Source of the DNA: Symsagittifera roscoffensis
Taxonomy: Eukaryota; Xenacoelomorpha; Acoela; Convolutidae
Length of the DNA: 64,000 nucleotides
Direction: 5' to 3'
Assembly (NCBI RefSeq): GCF_963678635.1
Contig: NC_087067.1
Location: forward strand, 32,774,401 to 32,838,400
In this document: positions 8,548-21,300 of the stretch, in pieces
Layout of the letters: every line of letters begins with the position of its first letter
Numbering within the stretch: the first letter of the stretch is position 1
Notes under the pieces: generated by a model
The model's database searches: none
What the model was told of the DNA's origin: nothing
The model's input: the letters and a program-made list of their open reading frames with translations, nothing else
Translations under genes and position numbers: made by a program

Positions 8548-11428
8548 TTCAAATAATTTATTAACGATTGTAATTACAAATTACAAAAAAGGAAAGCAAT
8601 TAGTTACACATATTTAGTTACAGTTAGCAGAAAAGAATACGACATCAAATGTAATATGATACACCATGAAGATAATCATGTTATGGAATGGAACCAAGTT
8701 TTTTGAGATATTCAGATGTATCTTGACACCATGATGATATCAGCTTAGCTACAATGTATTTCATGCCTATTACATTTTCTTCAACAAGCAGATCTTTTTT
8801 TGAATTGAAATTAAGTTTTTCTTTAAAAGTAGAGCAGTTTTCCCAAGCGAAAAACAAATGTTGCATGGTTTCGAACTCTCTTTCACAAGAGTAACAAAGG
8901 GGGTGGTCCACCAAATTTTTAATCCATTTCCTGGGCTTATCCAGATAACTGTTTAAGAAAAATAAGTAGAGAATGTTTTTATCTAGAGGGGTGAACTTTT
9001 TATGTTTCCATATTTTGGTTAGGAATTGAAAAATCAAAGATTTGTCTGATAGATTAAGATCCGGGTAGAAATTCGCAATTTTTCTAGCTATAACCTTCGT
9101 TTTATAATTTGGAAGCATCAACTCTGCATAAAGACTAGATATGTTCATCTTCATAGGATCAATTACTTTTCCATTTTGAACTAGCTGAAAACTATCTCGA
9201 GCAAACTCGAGAATGAAAATGTTTTTTTTAATTAAGAAATTTTTGAAGGATCTGTAAATCTTAGATTTTTTGAAGTAGATCACTTCTTTGTTGCTACCCA
9301 AGGTATTAAGTAGGGATACCATGTCGAAAATTTTTGCAGCCGCAATATAAAAATTTAAATTTTTGAAGCCTGTGCCTCCATTTTTGAATGGAAGGTATAA
9401 GATCTGCTTGTTGATTGAATGTTTTCCTCCAAGCCATACACTGTTAATCAATTTCATTTCTAACCTATCAATGAAAGTTTTTGTCAACTCCAAGTGCCTC
9501 ATCACATATACGAGTCTTGAGGTCACAAAAGTCTCAATATTTAGGCTTCGCGCCCGGAGAGTCATACATTTTAAGCTGAATTTAGCTGAATTATTAATCG
9601 TATCTTCCAATATCTTGGTTTTAATTTTCAATGAATCATTCAAGCTTAAGCGTATGCCTAATAATTTACGGGCTGATACTTTCTTCAACTGTTTAGGCAC
9701 GAAACCTAAACTCAGAACTTTGGTTTTATCTACATTTATAGCAAGTTTTGATACCAAATTGAACTTATTGATTTCATCAAGTAAATTTCCGATACAAGCG
9801 CGTTTAATGAAAACACTAATATCATCGGCGTAGGCCACAATTTTAAGTGCTTGGTTGGATTTGATAGAATTACTATAGCGTATGGCTTGGAGTAAAGGTT
9901 CCATTCCTAAAATGAACAAAAGCGCCGAAAGAGGGCATCCTTGTTTAATCCCATTGTCGACTCTAATTGATCGTAATAGGTAGCCACCTATTTCTATCAT
10001 CGCTTTGGTATCAGTATATATGATGGATATCAAAGAAGTTATGATTTCTGGACAGCCTATGGCTGTTAGAACGTTCAAAATGTAATCACGGTCCATACGG
10101 TCAAAAGCCTTACTGAAATCGATGGCTACCACACAATTAGATTTTCCGAGTTTTTCTTGAGCTAATCTAGCCCTAATTATGGCTGTATGAATACTGCGCT
10201 TTGGCAAATAAGCAAGTTGATGTTTGCGTATTAGATTATTTAAAGGGTCTCTTAAACGAGATGCCAGGACATGGGAAAGAATTTTGAGATCAGTGTTAAG
10301 GAGGCTTATTGGTCGGAATTCGTCCACATTTAAACTGTTTTCAATTTTTGGGATGAGTTTTATTATTGAAATGAGAAACGACCTAGGTGCCGCTTTATTG
10401 TAGCACATCGAGTTAAATAATTCAGCGAGCAACGGAGCGAAAAAATTTGAGTGGTTTTTATACAAGTCTGAAGTAAGACCATCAGATCCAGGTGCGCTAT
10501 TTTTATTTAATTTATTTATAGCTTGCTTCACTTCCTCTTCACCTATTGGCGAATTATTAAACATTTTGGTAATTTTCTTTATTCGTTTTGAATTCCGCAG
10601 CTTAAAAACATTCAAAAGCTCCTCCCTGGGTGCGTAGTTGGCGTCAGCAACCGTTTTTTTATAGTAAATATTGGAGTAAAAGCTCGAGAATTCGTTCAAA
10701 ATTTCATCAGTGTCATAGGAAATTTCACCACTTTTCAGCTTTATTTGCTTAATACTTTTATTAACTTTGAAGTAACTTAGCAGTGATTTAAGCGCACCCG
10801 AATCACCATGGTTGAGGTCCAAATAAAATCCACGAATAGACTTAAATTTGGTCCTCAAGTCCATCTCATCTCGGAGAGAAGAGTAAGGACAGTTCGCCTG
10901 TCTAGAGGCCAACTGGGGCTGTCTGGTTGTCTCTGAATTGATGGAATGTATATCTGCAGGCGTACTACTTTGTATGTAGGGGGCGATATCTTTATTCAAT
11001 TGTCTATGGCCATTAATGCATAAAAAACGCAACCAGTCACGAAGTCTGGCTTTAAATTTGTCGTATGTCCCTGATAATGGCAGTTTCAGAGACTCATCAG
11101 ACAGCCCCTGGAGTGTTTCTACCAGTTCTGAAGGCTTATTGTGCTCTCTAACTACGTTATAATTCAATTTCCATTAACTTTGGCCATTTACATGCATAAA
11201 ATCTTGAAAATTTGAAAAACATGTATGTAATGCATTATGGTCGCTATAATTTGTGTATAGTGTAGTCAAGGTCGTTATTTCGTCAATTTTATTGCTAAAA
11301 ATGTAGTCTAGACGCGATTCGGATTTTGATTTTTGGTCAAAATGGGTGGGATACACTTTGTTCCAGACCTTGAAAAGGTCAAAGCATCCAATTGATTCGA
11401 AAATGTTGCAAATTATGTGATATCTTTG
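8548..11428 (-). mobile_element. Tx1/L1-group non-LTR retrotransposon, copy 1 (5'-truncated)
   Basis: Its 3' end at 8548 abuts the inferred SL exon at the same nucleotide as copy 2 (18187). It has no poly(A) tail; the element ends TTATTTGAA, with AATAAA just before. The 5' side stops inside the endonuclease domain at 11428 and joins array sequence at CCTAAGG with a 2-bp TG microhomology. About 337 bp of array (the SL promoter and the start of the next unit) is missing and there is no target-site duplication. This fits a post-insertion deletion or an aberrant 5' end. It contains only ORF2 sequence and a 133-bp 3' UTR. Confidence 0.93.
8681..11428 (-). pseudogene. ORF2 (endonuclease-reverse transcriptase), truncated and with a stop
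   Basis: ORF2 makes and inserts the element's DNA copy by target-primed reverse transcription. The open part from 11167 is 828 codons. RT motifs in order are: the APGSDGLTSDLY block, FRPISLLNTDLKIL, VVAIDFSKAFDRMD, NGIKQGCPLSALLF, AYADD (YADD at 9832-9821, about residue 446), then KVLSLGF and KLLGIRL. FRPISLLN and the overall order are typical of the L1/Tx1 group. A C-terminal Cys-His motif reads CYSCEREFETMQH and ends at a downstream C. An in-frame TAA at about 11171-11173, where copy 2 has a Tyr codon (TAC), separates this from the remaining endonuclease tail (RLDYIF and SDHNALH). Everything 5' of that is lost, so the copy cannot be active alone. Confidence 0.93.
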
Positions 11429-11651
11429 CCTAAGGCAGAACCGCAGATTCTGTCTTTGTCCACATCGTTAAGCCCATGTCGTATGTAACGGCACAAACGC
11501 TCTTTTCAACTTTCCCCCTTGACCTTTCATAAGTTGGTCCGGGAGCAACCCAGCTCTCAACCCAGTCGGATAAATATAAATTTTTATGATGCGAGCTGTT
11601 TTTTCATTGTTGTGTTCAAGGCATGTACCAAAATTAGGAAAAGGTTTAGCT

Positions 11652-11838
11652 ATCGCTTCTCGGCCTTTTGGCTAAGATCATGTGTAGTTTCTGTTCTTGT
11701 CAGCTTAATATCTGGCATGCTGGGCATAGCCTGGCACCAATATTAAACTGATTTTTACTTCCCGAGTTAACACCGAAGCTTGCTTCAGTTGACTCACGGA
11801 TTGTCCCGGTCTTACACTTCCATAGGGAGCAGTCCACC
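11652..11838 (+). ncRNA. U2: U2 snRNA variant with GTAGTT, unit 7
   Basis: The branch-recognition hexamer reads GTAGTT instead of GTAGTA (nt 38 A to T). The 3' arm of stem IV reads CATAGGGA, losing one pair. The upstream spacer carries a 91-bp deletion and the neighbouring SL promoter is gone. Function is uncertain. Confidence 0.88.
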
Positions 11839-12297
11839 TGAAAATTCTGAACCTGCAAATTATCTTAATAGAGTGAAGATGTCAGTATGAAGAGTCTAAT
11901 TGAGCCTGGTGAATTGCGCGAACGGCCATAACTTGCCCAAAAAACTTAAGACTTCCAAATTTTTCTATTTCTATCGTAAGACCATCGTCAAATCTTGGGG
12001 GACTGAGAAAATGAACCAATTTGGTCGAACCAGTTCAAAGTTATGAGTTCTTGAAAGCTCGGTGATGCCAAAAAGTTAAGCCTAATCGAGCGTGGTGCAA
12101 AAAACTAAAATTTCAAAATTTTTGTTCTTTTCTGTCTAAATCTTATTTTTTCAATATCGTATCACAATTTTGGACTCAGAACAATTCCAACGAGCCCAAA
12201 ACGACTTCTTTAGCTTCAGTGTTCGTGGAGTAATCATCAGTTGAAATTTTGGGGGGAGCTGAAATTCGGCCATTTTGGAAGAAAATCGACCTAAAAC

Positions 12298-12440
12298 CTA
12301 ACTTTTAAGTTAGTGCAATTTTTTTCTTGCATTTTTCATAAAATGGGGTGCTCTCTGCTGTCGCAGAGTGCATTCAAAGAAACTTATCAAATAGATTTGA
12401 AAACTTACCTACTTAATAAGTTTATCACAACAATTAGGCT
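12298..12440 (-). ncRNA. candidate SL RNA, unit 7
   Basis: Type B copy. The exon ends AAGTAG|GTAAG; the A-to-G change relative to type A turns an A-U pair of stem I into G-U, so the stem is kept. GCACCCCATTTTATG precedes the 3' hairpins. Confidence 0.68.
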
Positions 12441-13090
12441 AAAAGCATCTATCAGTATCCTGGCTGGTATTCGACCATATGCCACTAACGTTGAGTGAGC
12501 GGCTATCATGCCATAGATGGTCATCTAAGACACCCTGTACACGCTCCGTAGGTTTTGATCAGCCGATTTGGCCATAAAACTCATTGGGCCAAAAAAATTC
12601 TGAAAATTGTCAATTTTTCAAATTTTGTTTGAATTGCATAAATTATAACGTGAGCGTGCAAAATTTTACATGGTATAAGAGCATATTTCTACTCTCGCGC
12701 GAGGGCGAGTGTTTTAAAAGTAATGTACATAGTTATATGCTAGTCAGGATATAAATGGAAGCGGAATTACTCAAATGCCTAAGGCAGAACCGCAGATTCT
12801 GTCTTTGTCCACATCGTTAAGCCCATGTCGTATGTAACGGCACAAACGCAGATGGTTATAATGTAGTCTACTGTACTCTTACGATAGATTTACTAGCCAG
12901 CAGGGGGTTTTGTTAGGGCGAAGTGTCGTTATGGCTACCTCTTTTCAACTTTCCCCTTTGACCTTTCATAAGTTGGTCCGGGAGCAACCCAGCTCTCAAC
13001 CCAGTCGGATAAATATAAATTTTTATGATGCGAGCTGTTTTTTCATTGTTGTGTTCAAGGCATGTACCAAAATTAGGAAAAGGTTTAGCT

Positions 13091-13277
13091 ATCGCTTCTC
13101 GGCATTTTGGCTAAGATCATGTGTAGTTTCTGTTCTTGTCAGCTTAATATCTGGCATGCTGGGCATAGCCTGGCACCAATATTAAACTGATTTTTACTTC
13201 CCGAGTTAACACCGAAGCTTGCTTCAGTTGACTCACGGATTGTCCCGGTCTTACACTACCATCGGGAACAGTCCACC
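13091..13277 (+). ncRNA. U2: U2 snRNA variant with GTAGTT, unit 8
   Basis: GTAGTT as in unit 7. In stem-loop I, GGCC is changed to GGCA (nt 14), opening a pair. The stem IV bulge has one G-to-A. Likely weak or non-functional. Confidence 0.87.
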
Positions 13278-13736
13278 TGAAAATTCTGAACCTGCAAATT
13301 ATCTTAATAGAGTGAAGATGTCAGTATGAATAGTCTAATTGAGCCTGGTGAATTGCCGGAACGGCCATAACTTGCCCAAAAAACTTAAGACTTCCAAATT
13401 TTTCTATTTCTATCGTAAGACCATCGTCAAATCTTGGGGGACTGAGAAAATGAACCAATTTGGTCGAACCAGTTCAAAGTTATGAGTTCTTGAAAGCTCG
13501 GTGATGCCAAAAAGTTAAGCCTAATCGAGCGTGGTGCAAAAAACGAAAATTTCAAAATTTTTGTTCTTTTCTGTCTAAATTTTATTTTTTCAATATCGTA
13601 TCACAATTTTGGACTCAGAACAATTCCAACGAGCCCAAAACGACTTCTCTAGCTTCAGTGTTCGTGGAGTAATCATCAGTTGAAATTTTGGGGGGAGCTG
13701 AAATTCGGCCATTTTGGAAGAAAATCGACCTAAAAC

Positions 13737-13879
13737 CTAACTTTTAAGTCAGTGCAATTTTTTTCTTGCATTTTTCATAAAATGGGGTGCTCTCCGCTGT
13801 CGCAGAGTGCATTCAAAGAAACTTATCAAATAGATTTGAAAACTTACCTATTTAATAAGTTTATCACAACAATTAGGCT
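13737..13879 (-). ncRNA. candidate SL RNA, unit 8
   Basis: The exon ends AAATAG as in type A, inside a type B unit. A change in stem II (GCAGCGGAG side) converts U-A to a G-U pair. The last hairpin has one mismatch (AAGTCAG). Confidence 0.66.
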
Positions 13880-14530
13880 AAAAGCATCTATCAGTATCCT
13901 GGCTGGTATTCGACCATATGCCACTAACGTTGAGTGAGCGGCTATCATGCCATAGATGGTCATCTAAGACACCCTGTACACGCTCCGTAGGTTTTGACCA
14001 GCCGATTTGGCCATAAAACTCATTGGGCCAAAAAAATTCTGAAAATTGTCAATTTTTCAAATTTTGTTTGAATTGCATAAATTATAACGTGAGCGTGCAA
14101 AATTTTACATGGTATAAGAGCATATTTCTACTCTCGCGCGAGGGCGAGTGTTTTAAAAGTAATGTACATAGTTATATGCTAGTCAGGATATAAATGGAAG
14201 CGGAATTACTCAAATGCCTAAGGCAGAACCGCAGATTCTGTCTTTGTCCACATCGTTAAGCCCATGTCGTATGTAACGGCACAAACGCAGATGGTTATAA
14301 TGTAGTCTACTGTACTCTTACGATAGATTTACTAGCCAGCAGGGGAGTTTTGTTAGGGCGAAGTGTCGTTATGGCTACCTCTTTTCAACTTTCCCCCTTG
14401 ACCTTTCATAAGTTGGTCCGGGAGCAACCCAGCTCTCAACCCAGTCGGATAAATATAAATTTTTATGATGCGAGCTGTTTTTTCATTGTTGTGTTCAAGG
14501 CATGTACCAAAATTAGGAAAAGGTTTAGTT

Positions 14531-14703
14531 ATCGCTTCTCGGCCTTTTGGCTAAGATCATGTGTAGTTTCTGTTCTTGTCAGCTTAATATCTGGCATGCT
14601 GGGCATAGCCTGGCACCAATATTAAACTGATTTTACTTCCCGAGTTAACAGCGAAGCTTGCTTCACGTTCCCGGTCTTACACTACCATCGGGAGCAGTCC
14701 ACC
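14531..14703 (+). pseudogene. U2 snRNA pseudogene, unit 9
   Basis: A 13-bp deletion removes the 3' strand of stem III and the start of stem IV (CTTCACGTTCCCGG), and one T is missing from the Sm run. It carries GTAGTT like units 7 and 8. About 173 nt remains. Confidence 0.9.
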
Positions 14704-15162
14704 TGAAAATTCTGAACCTGCAAATTATCTTAATAGAGTGAAGATGTCAGTATGAAGAGTCTAATTGAGCCTGGTGAATTGCGCGAACGGCCATAACTTG
14801 CCCAAAAAACTTAAGACTTCCAAATTTTTCTATTTCTATCGTAAGACCATCGTCAAATCTTGGGGGACTGAGAAAATGAACCAATTTGGTCGAACCAGTT
14901 CAAAGTTATGAGTTCTTGAAAGCTCGGTGATGCCAAATAGTTAAGCCTAATCGAGCGTGGTGCAAAAAACGAAAATTTCAAAATTTTTGTTCTTTTCTGT
15001 CTAAATTTTATTTTTTCAATATCGTATCACATTTTTGGACTCAGAACAATTCCAACGAGCCCAAAACGACTTCTTTAGCTTCAGTGTTCGTGGAGTAATC
15101 ATCAGCTGAAATTTTGGGGGGAGCTGAAATTCGGCCATTTTGGAAGAAAATCGACCTAAAAC

Positions 15163-15305
15163 CTAACTTTTAAGTTAGTGCAATTTTTTTCTTGCATTTT
15201 TCATAAAATGGGGTGCTCTCTGCTGTCGCAGAGTGCATTCAAAGAAACTTATCAAATAGATTTGAAAACTTACCTACTTAATAAGTTTATCACAACAATT
15301 AGGAT
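15163..15305 (-). ncRNA. candidate SL RNA, unit 9
   Basis: Type B copy. One substitution near the presumed 5' part of the exon (AGGCT to AGGAT on the + strand). Confidence 0.66.
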
Positions 15306-15957
15306 AAAAGCATCTATCAGTATCCTGGCTGGTATTCGACCATATGCCACTAACGTTGAGTGAGCGGCTATCATGCCATAGATGGTCATCTAAGACACCC
15401 TGTACACGCTCCGTAGGTTTTGACCAGCCGATTTGGCCATAAAACTCATTGGGCCAAAAAAAATTCTGAAAATTGTCAATTTTTCAAATTTTGTTTGAAT
15501 TGCATAAATTATAACGTGAGCGTGCAAAATTTTACATGGTATAAGAGCATATTTCTACTCTCGCGCGAGGGCGAGTGTTTTAAAAGTAATGTACATAGTT
15601 ATATGCTAGTCAGGATTAAAATGGAAGCGGAATTACTCAAATGCCTAAGGCAGAACCGCAGATTCTGTCTTTGTCCACATCGTTAAGCCCATGTCGTATG
15701 TAACGGCACAAACGCAGATGGTTATAATGTAGTCTACTGTACTCTTACGATAGATTTACTAGCCAGCAGGGGAGTTTTGTTAGGGCGAAGTGTCGTTATG
15801 GCTACCTCTTTTCAACTTTCCCCCTTGACCTTTCATAAGTTGGTCCGGGAGCAACCCAGCTCTCAACCCAGTCGGATAAATATAAATTTTTATGATGCGA
15901 GCTGTTTTTTCATTGTTGTGTTCAAGGCATGTACCAAAATTAGGAAAAGGTTTAGTT

Positions 15958-16144
15958 ATCGCTTCTCGGCCTTTTGGCTAAGATCATGTGTAGTATCTGT
16001 TCTTGTCAGCTTAATATCTGGCATGCTGGGCATAGCCTGGCACCAATATTAAACTGATTTTTACTTCCCGAGTTAACAGCGAAGCTTGCTTCAGTTGACT
16101 CACGGATTGTCCCGGTCTTACACTACCATCGGGAGCAGTCCACC
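15958..16144 (+). ncRNA. U2: U2 snRNA, unit 10
   Basis: GTAGTA is present. The only change is AACAGCG instead of AACACCG in the internal loop of stem III. Confidence 0.95.
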
Positions 16145-16604
16145 TGAAAATTCTGAACCTGCAAATTATCTTAATAGAGTGAAGATGTCAGTATGAAGAG
16201 TCTAATTGAGCCTGGTGAATTGCGCGAACGGCCATAACTTGCCCAAAAAACTTAAGACTTCCAAATTTTTATATTTCTATCGTAAGACCATCGTCAAATC
16301 TTGGGGGACTGAGAAAATGAACCAATTTGGTCGAACCAGTTCAAAGTAATGAGTTCTTGAAAGCTCGGTGATGCCAAAAAGTTAAGCCTAATCGAGCGTG
16401 GTGCAAAAAACGAAAATTTCCAAAATTTTTGTTCTTTTCTGTCTAAATTTTATTTTTTCAATATCGTATCACAATTTTGGACTCAGAAAAATTCCAACGA
16501 GCCCCAAACGACTTCTTTAGCTTCAGTGTTCGTGGAGTAATCATCAGTTGAAATTTTGGGGGGAGCTGAAATTCGGCCATTTTGGAAGAAAATCGACCTA
16601 AAAC

Positions 16605-16746
16605 CTAACTTTTAAGTTAGTGCAATTTTTTCTTGCATTTTTCATAAAATGGGGTGCTCTCTGCTGTCGCAGAGTGCATTCAAAGAAACTTATCAAATAG
16701 ATTTGAAAACTTACCTACTTAATAAGTTTATCACAACAATTAGGCT
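16605..16746 (-). ncRNA. candidate SL RNA, unit 10
   Basis: Type B copy with one T fewer in the A/T-rich loop of the 3' hairpin. The stems are otherwise intact. Confidence 0.67.
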
Positions 16747-17397
16747 AAAAGCATCTATCAGTATCCTGGCTGGTATTCGACCATATGCCACTAACGTTGA
16801 GTGCGCGGCTATCATGCCATAGATGGTCATCTAAGACACCCTGTACACGCTCCGTAGGTTTTGACCAGCCAATTTGGCCATAAAACTCATTGGGCCAAAA
16901 AAATTCTGAAAATTGTCAATTTTTCAAATTTTGTTTGAATTGCATAAATTATAACGTGAGCGTGCAAAATTTTACATGGTATAAGAGCATATTTCTACTC
17001 TCGCGCGAGGGCGAGTGTTTTAAAAGTAATGTACATAGTTATATGCTAGTCAGGATATAAATGGAAGCGGAATTACTCAAATGCCTAAGGCAGAACCGCA
17101 GATTCTGTCTTTGTCCACATCGTTAAGCCCATGTCGTATGTAACGGCACAAACGCAGATGGTTATAATGTAGTCTACTGTACTCTTACGATAGATTTACT
17201 AGCCAGCAGGGGAGTTTTGTTAGGGCGAAGTGTCGTTATGGCTACCTCTTTTCAACTTTCCCCCTTGACCTTTCATAAGTTGGTCCGGGAGCAACCCAGC
17301 TCTCAACCCAGTCGGATAAATATAAATTTTTATGATGCGAGCTGTTTTTTCATTGTTGTGTTCAAGGCATGTACCAAAATTAGGAAAAGGTTTAGTT

Positions 17398-17584
17398 ATC
17401 GCTTCTCGGCCTTTTGGTTAAGATCATGTGTAGTATCTGTTCTTGTCAGCTTAATATCTGGCATGCTGGGCATAGCCTGGCACCAATATTAAACTGATTT
17501 TTACTTCCCAAGTTAACAGCGAAGCTTGCTTCAGTTGACTCACGGATTGTCCCGGTCTTACACTACCATCGGGAGCAGTCCACC
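17398..17584 (+). ncRNA. U2: U2 snRNA, unit 11
   Basis: Stem I has GGTTAAG instead of GGCTAAG (nt 21 C to T), replacing a G-C pair by G-U. The base preceding stem III is changed (CCAAGTTAAC), weakening its first pair. Confidence 0.92.
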
Positions 17585-18043
17585 TGAAAATTCTGAACCT
17601 GCAAATTATCTTAATAGAGTGAAGATGTCAGTATGAAGAGTCTAATTGAGCCTGGTGAATTGCGCGAACGGCCATAACTTGCCCAAAAAACTTAAGACTT
17701 CCAAATTTTTCTATTTCTATCGTAAGACCATCGTCAAATCTTGGGGGACTGAGAAAATGAACCAATTTGGTCGAACCAGTTCAAAGTTATGAGTTCTTGA
17801 AAGCTCGGTGATGCCAAAAAGTTAAGCCTAATCGAGCGTGGTGCAAAAAACGAAAATTTCAAAATTTTTGTTCTTTTCTGTCTAAATTTTATTTTTTCAA
17901 TATCGTATCACAATTTTGGACTCAGAACAATTCCAACGAGCCCAAAACGACTTCTTTAGCTTCAGTGTTCGTGGAGTAATCATCAGTTGAAATTTTGGGG
18001 GGAGCTGAAATTCGGCCATTTTGGAAGAAAATCGACCTAAAAC

Positions 18044-18186
18044 CTAACTTTTAAGTTAGTGCAATTTTTTTCTTGCATTTTTCATAAAATGGGGTGCTCT
18101 CTGCTGTCGCAGAGTGCATTCAAAGAAACTTATCAAATAGATTTGAAAACTTACCTACTTAATAAGTTTATCACAACATTTAGGCT
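18044..18186 (-). pseudogene. SL RNA candidate interrupted by retrotransposon copy 2, unit 11
   Basis: Type B copy whose exon is separated from its promoter by the 5.6-kb element. The exon has one change within the duplicated target (CATTTAGG instead of CAATTAGG). It probably contributes no SL RNA. Confidence 0.65.
18169..18186. repeat. target-site duplication, left copy
   Basis: TATCACAACATTTAGGCT matches 23758-23775 except for one base and flanks retrotransposon copy 2. One further T on the left may belong to it. It lies within the inferred SL exon. Confidence 0.9.
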
Positions 18187-18320
18187 TTCAAATAATTTAT
18201 TAACGATTGTAATTACAAATTACAAAAAAGGAAAGCAATTAGTTACACATATTTAGTTACAGTTAGCAGAAAAGAAATACGACATCAAATGTAATATAAT
18301 ACACCATGAAGATAATCATT

Positions 18321-21300
18321 TTATGGAATGGAACCAAGTTTTTTGAGATATTCAGATGTATCTTGACACCATGATGATATCAGCTTAGCTACAATGTATT
18401 TCATGCCTATTACATTTTCTTCAACAAGCAGATCTTTTATTGAATTGAAATTAAGTTTTTCTTTAAAAGTAGAGCAGTTTTCACAAGCGAAAAACAAATG
18501 TTGCATGGTTTCGAACTCTCTTTCACAAGACTAACAAAGGGGGTGGTCCACCAAATTTTTAATCCATTTCCTGGGCTTATCCAGATAACTGTTTAAGAAA
18601 AATAAGTAGAGAATGTTTTTATCTAGAGGGGTGAACTTTTTATGTTTCCATATTTTGGTTAGGAATTGAAAAATCAAAGATTTGTCTGATAGATTAAGAT
18701 CCGGGTAGAAATTCGCAATTTTTCTAGCTATAACCTTCGTTTTATAATTTGGAAGCATCAACTCTGCATAAAGACTAGACATGTTCATCTTCATAGGATT
18801 AATTACTTTTCCATTTTGAACTAGCTGAAAACTATCTCGAGCAAACTCGAGAATGAAAATGTTTTTTTTAATTAAGAAATTTTTGAAGGATCTGAAAATC
18901 TTAGATTTTTTGAAGTAGATCACTTCTTTGTTGCTACCCAAGGTATTAAGTAGGGATACCATGTCGAAAATTTTTGCAGCCGCAATATAAAAATTTAAAT
19001 TTTTGAAGCCTGTGCCTCCATTATTGAATGGAAGGTGTAAGATCTGCTTGTTGATTGAATGTTTTCCTCCAAGCCATACACTGTTAATCAATTTCATTTC
19101 TAACCTATCAATGAAAGTTTTTGTCAACTCCAAGTGCCTCATCACATATACGAGTCTTGAGGTCACAAAAGTCTCAATATTCAGGCTTCGCGCCCGGAGA
19201 GTCATACATTTTAAGCTGAATTTAGCTGAATTATTAATCGTATCTTCCAATATCTTGGTTTTAATTTTCAATGAATCATTCAAGCTTAAGCGTATGCCTA
19301 ATAATTTAAGGGATGATACTTTCTTCAACTGTTTAGGCACAAAACCTAAACTCAGAACTTTGGTTTTATCTACATTTATAGCAAGTTTTGATACCAAATT
19401 GAACTTATTGATTTGATCAAGTAAATTTCCGATACAAGCGCGTTTAATGAAAACACTAATATCATCGGCGTAGGCCACAATTTTAAGTGCTTGGTTGGAT
19501 TTGATAGAATTATTATAGCGTATGGCTTGGAGTAAAGGTTCCATTCCTAAAATGAACAAAAGCGCCGAAAGAGGGCATCCTTGTTTAATCCCATTGTCGA
19601 CTCTAATTGATCGTGATAGGTAGCCACCTATTTCTATCATCGCTTTGGTATCAGTATATATGATGGATATCAAAGAAGTTATGATTTCTGGACAGCCTAT
19701 GGCTGTTAAAACGTTCAAAATGTAATCACGGTCCATACGGTCAAAAGCCTTACTGAAATCGATGGCTACCACACAATTAGATTTTCCGAGTTTTTCTTGA
19801 GCTAATCTAGCCCTAATTATGGCTGTATGAATATTGCGCTTTGGCAAATAAGCAAGTTGATGTTTGCGTATTAGATTATTTAAAGGGTCTCTTAAACGAG
19901 ATGCCAGAACATGGGAAAGAATTTTGAGATCAGTGTTAAGGAGGCTTATTGGTCGGAATTCGTCCACATTTAAACTGTTTTCAATTTTTGGGATGAGTTT
20001 TATTATTGAAATGAGAAATGACCTAGGTGCCGCTTTATTGTAGCACATCGAGTTAAATAATTCAGCGAGCAACGGAGCGAAAAAATTTGAGTGGCTCTTA
20101 TACAAGTCTGAAGTAAGACCATCAGATCCAGGTGCGCTATTTTTATTTAATTTATTTATAGCTTGCTTCACTTCCTCTTCACCTATTGGCGAATTGTTAA
20201 ACATTTTGGTAATTTTCTTTATTCGTTTTGAATTCCGCAGCTTAAAAACATTCAACGGCTCCTTCCTGGGTGCGTAGTTGGCGTCAGCAACCGTTTTTTT
20301 AAAGTAAATATTGGAGTAAAAGCTCGAGAATTCGTTCAAAATTTCATCAATGTCATTGGAAATTTCACCACTTTTCAGCTTTATTTGCTTAATACTTTTA
20401 TTAACTTTGAAGTAACTTAGCATGGTTGAGGTCCAAATAAAATCCACGAATGGACTTAAATTTGGTCCTCAAGTCCATCTCATCTCGGAGAGAAGAGTAA
20501 GGACAGTTGGCCTGTCTAGAGGCCAACTGGGGCTGTCTGGTTGTCTCTGAATTGATGGAATGTATATCTGCAGGCGTACTACTTTGTATGTAGGGGGCGA
20601 TATCTTTATTCAATTTTCTATGGCCATTAATGCATAAAAAACGCAACCAGTCACGAAGTCTGGCTTTAAATTTGTCGTATGTCCCTGATAATGGCAGTTT
20701 CAGAGACTCATCAGACAGCCCCTGGAGTGTTTCTACCAGTTCTGAAGGCTTATTGTGCTCTCTAACTACGTTATAATTCAATTTCCAGTAACTTTGGCCA
20801 TTTACATGCATAAAATCTTGAAAATTTGAAAAACATGCATGTAATGCATTATGGTCGCTATAATTTGTGTATAATGTAGTCAAGGTCGTTATTTCGTCAA
20901 TTTTATTGCTAAAAATGTAGTCTAGACGCGATTCGGATTTTGATTTTTGGTCAAAATGGGTGGGATACACTTTGTTCCAAACCTTGAAAAGGTCAAAGCA
21001 TCCAATTGATTCGAAAATGTTGCAAATTATGTGATATCTTTGGACCCGCCGGTCACTACGATGTAATGCAAGATTGCATAATCCAGAACTTGATCGGCAG
21101 TTAAAATCACCCCCAACCAAAATCATTGTATCTCTCCGTTGCTCGGCTAATTTGTTAGCTAGGCCAGTAAGGACTGAGTAGTCCTTGCTGAGGGGATTGA
21201 TATATATAGAGCAGTAAATGCTGCCAGATTCTGACTCTTTCAGAGCCAAAGCCATGTGGCTTTGGTAAAAAATCAGAATTTTCCATTTATTGGGAAATAA

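Larger units (their letters stand above)
11429..18186. repeat. U2/SL tandem array, block 2 (five units, mostly type B)
   Basis: The block begins at unit position 245, after the element junction. In its first unit a further 91 bp is deleted (unit positions 317-407, junction 11500/11501), removing part of the U2 upstream spacer. Type B markers are GGGGTGCTC, CCATAGATGG and ATAATGTAG. Spacers between genes hold nothing else recognisable. The block ends at the second retrotransposon. Confidence 0.96.

Noticed and set aside
9363-9833. + strand frames of 156 and 137 codons inside the retrotransposons (also 19003-19416)
   Set aside because: They are antisense shadows of the reverse transcriptase gene.
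8548-11428. Assigning the element to the named Keno family (U2-specific)
   Set aside because: It inserts in the inferred SL exon, not in U2, and family membership cannot be established without a phylogeny.
15420-15686. 78-88-codon frames in the spacer
   Set aside because: They exist only in units with a single-base change that removes a stop, and show no protein-like features.
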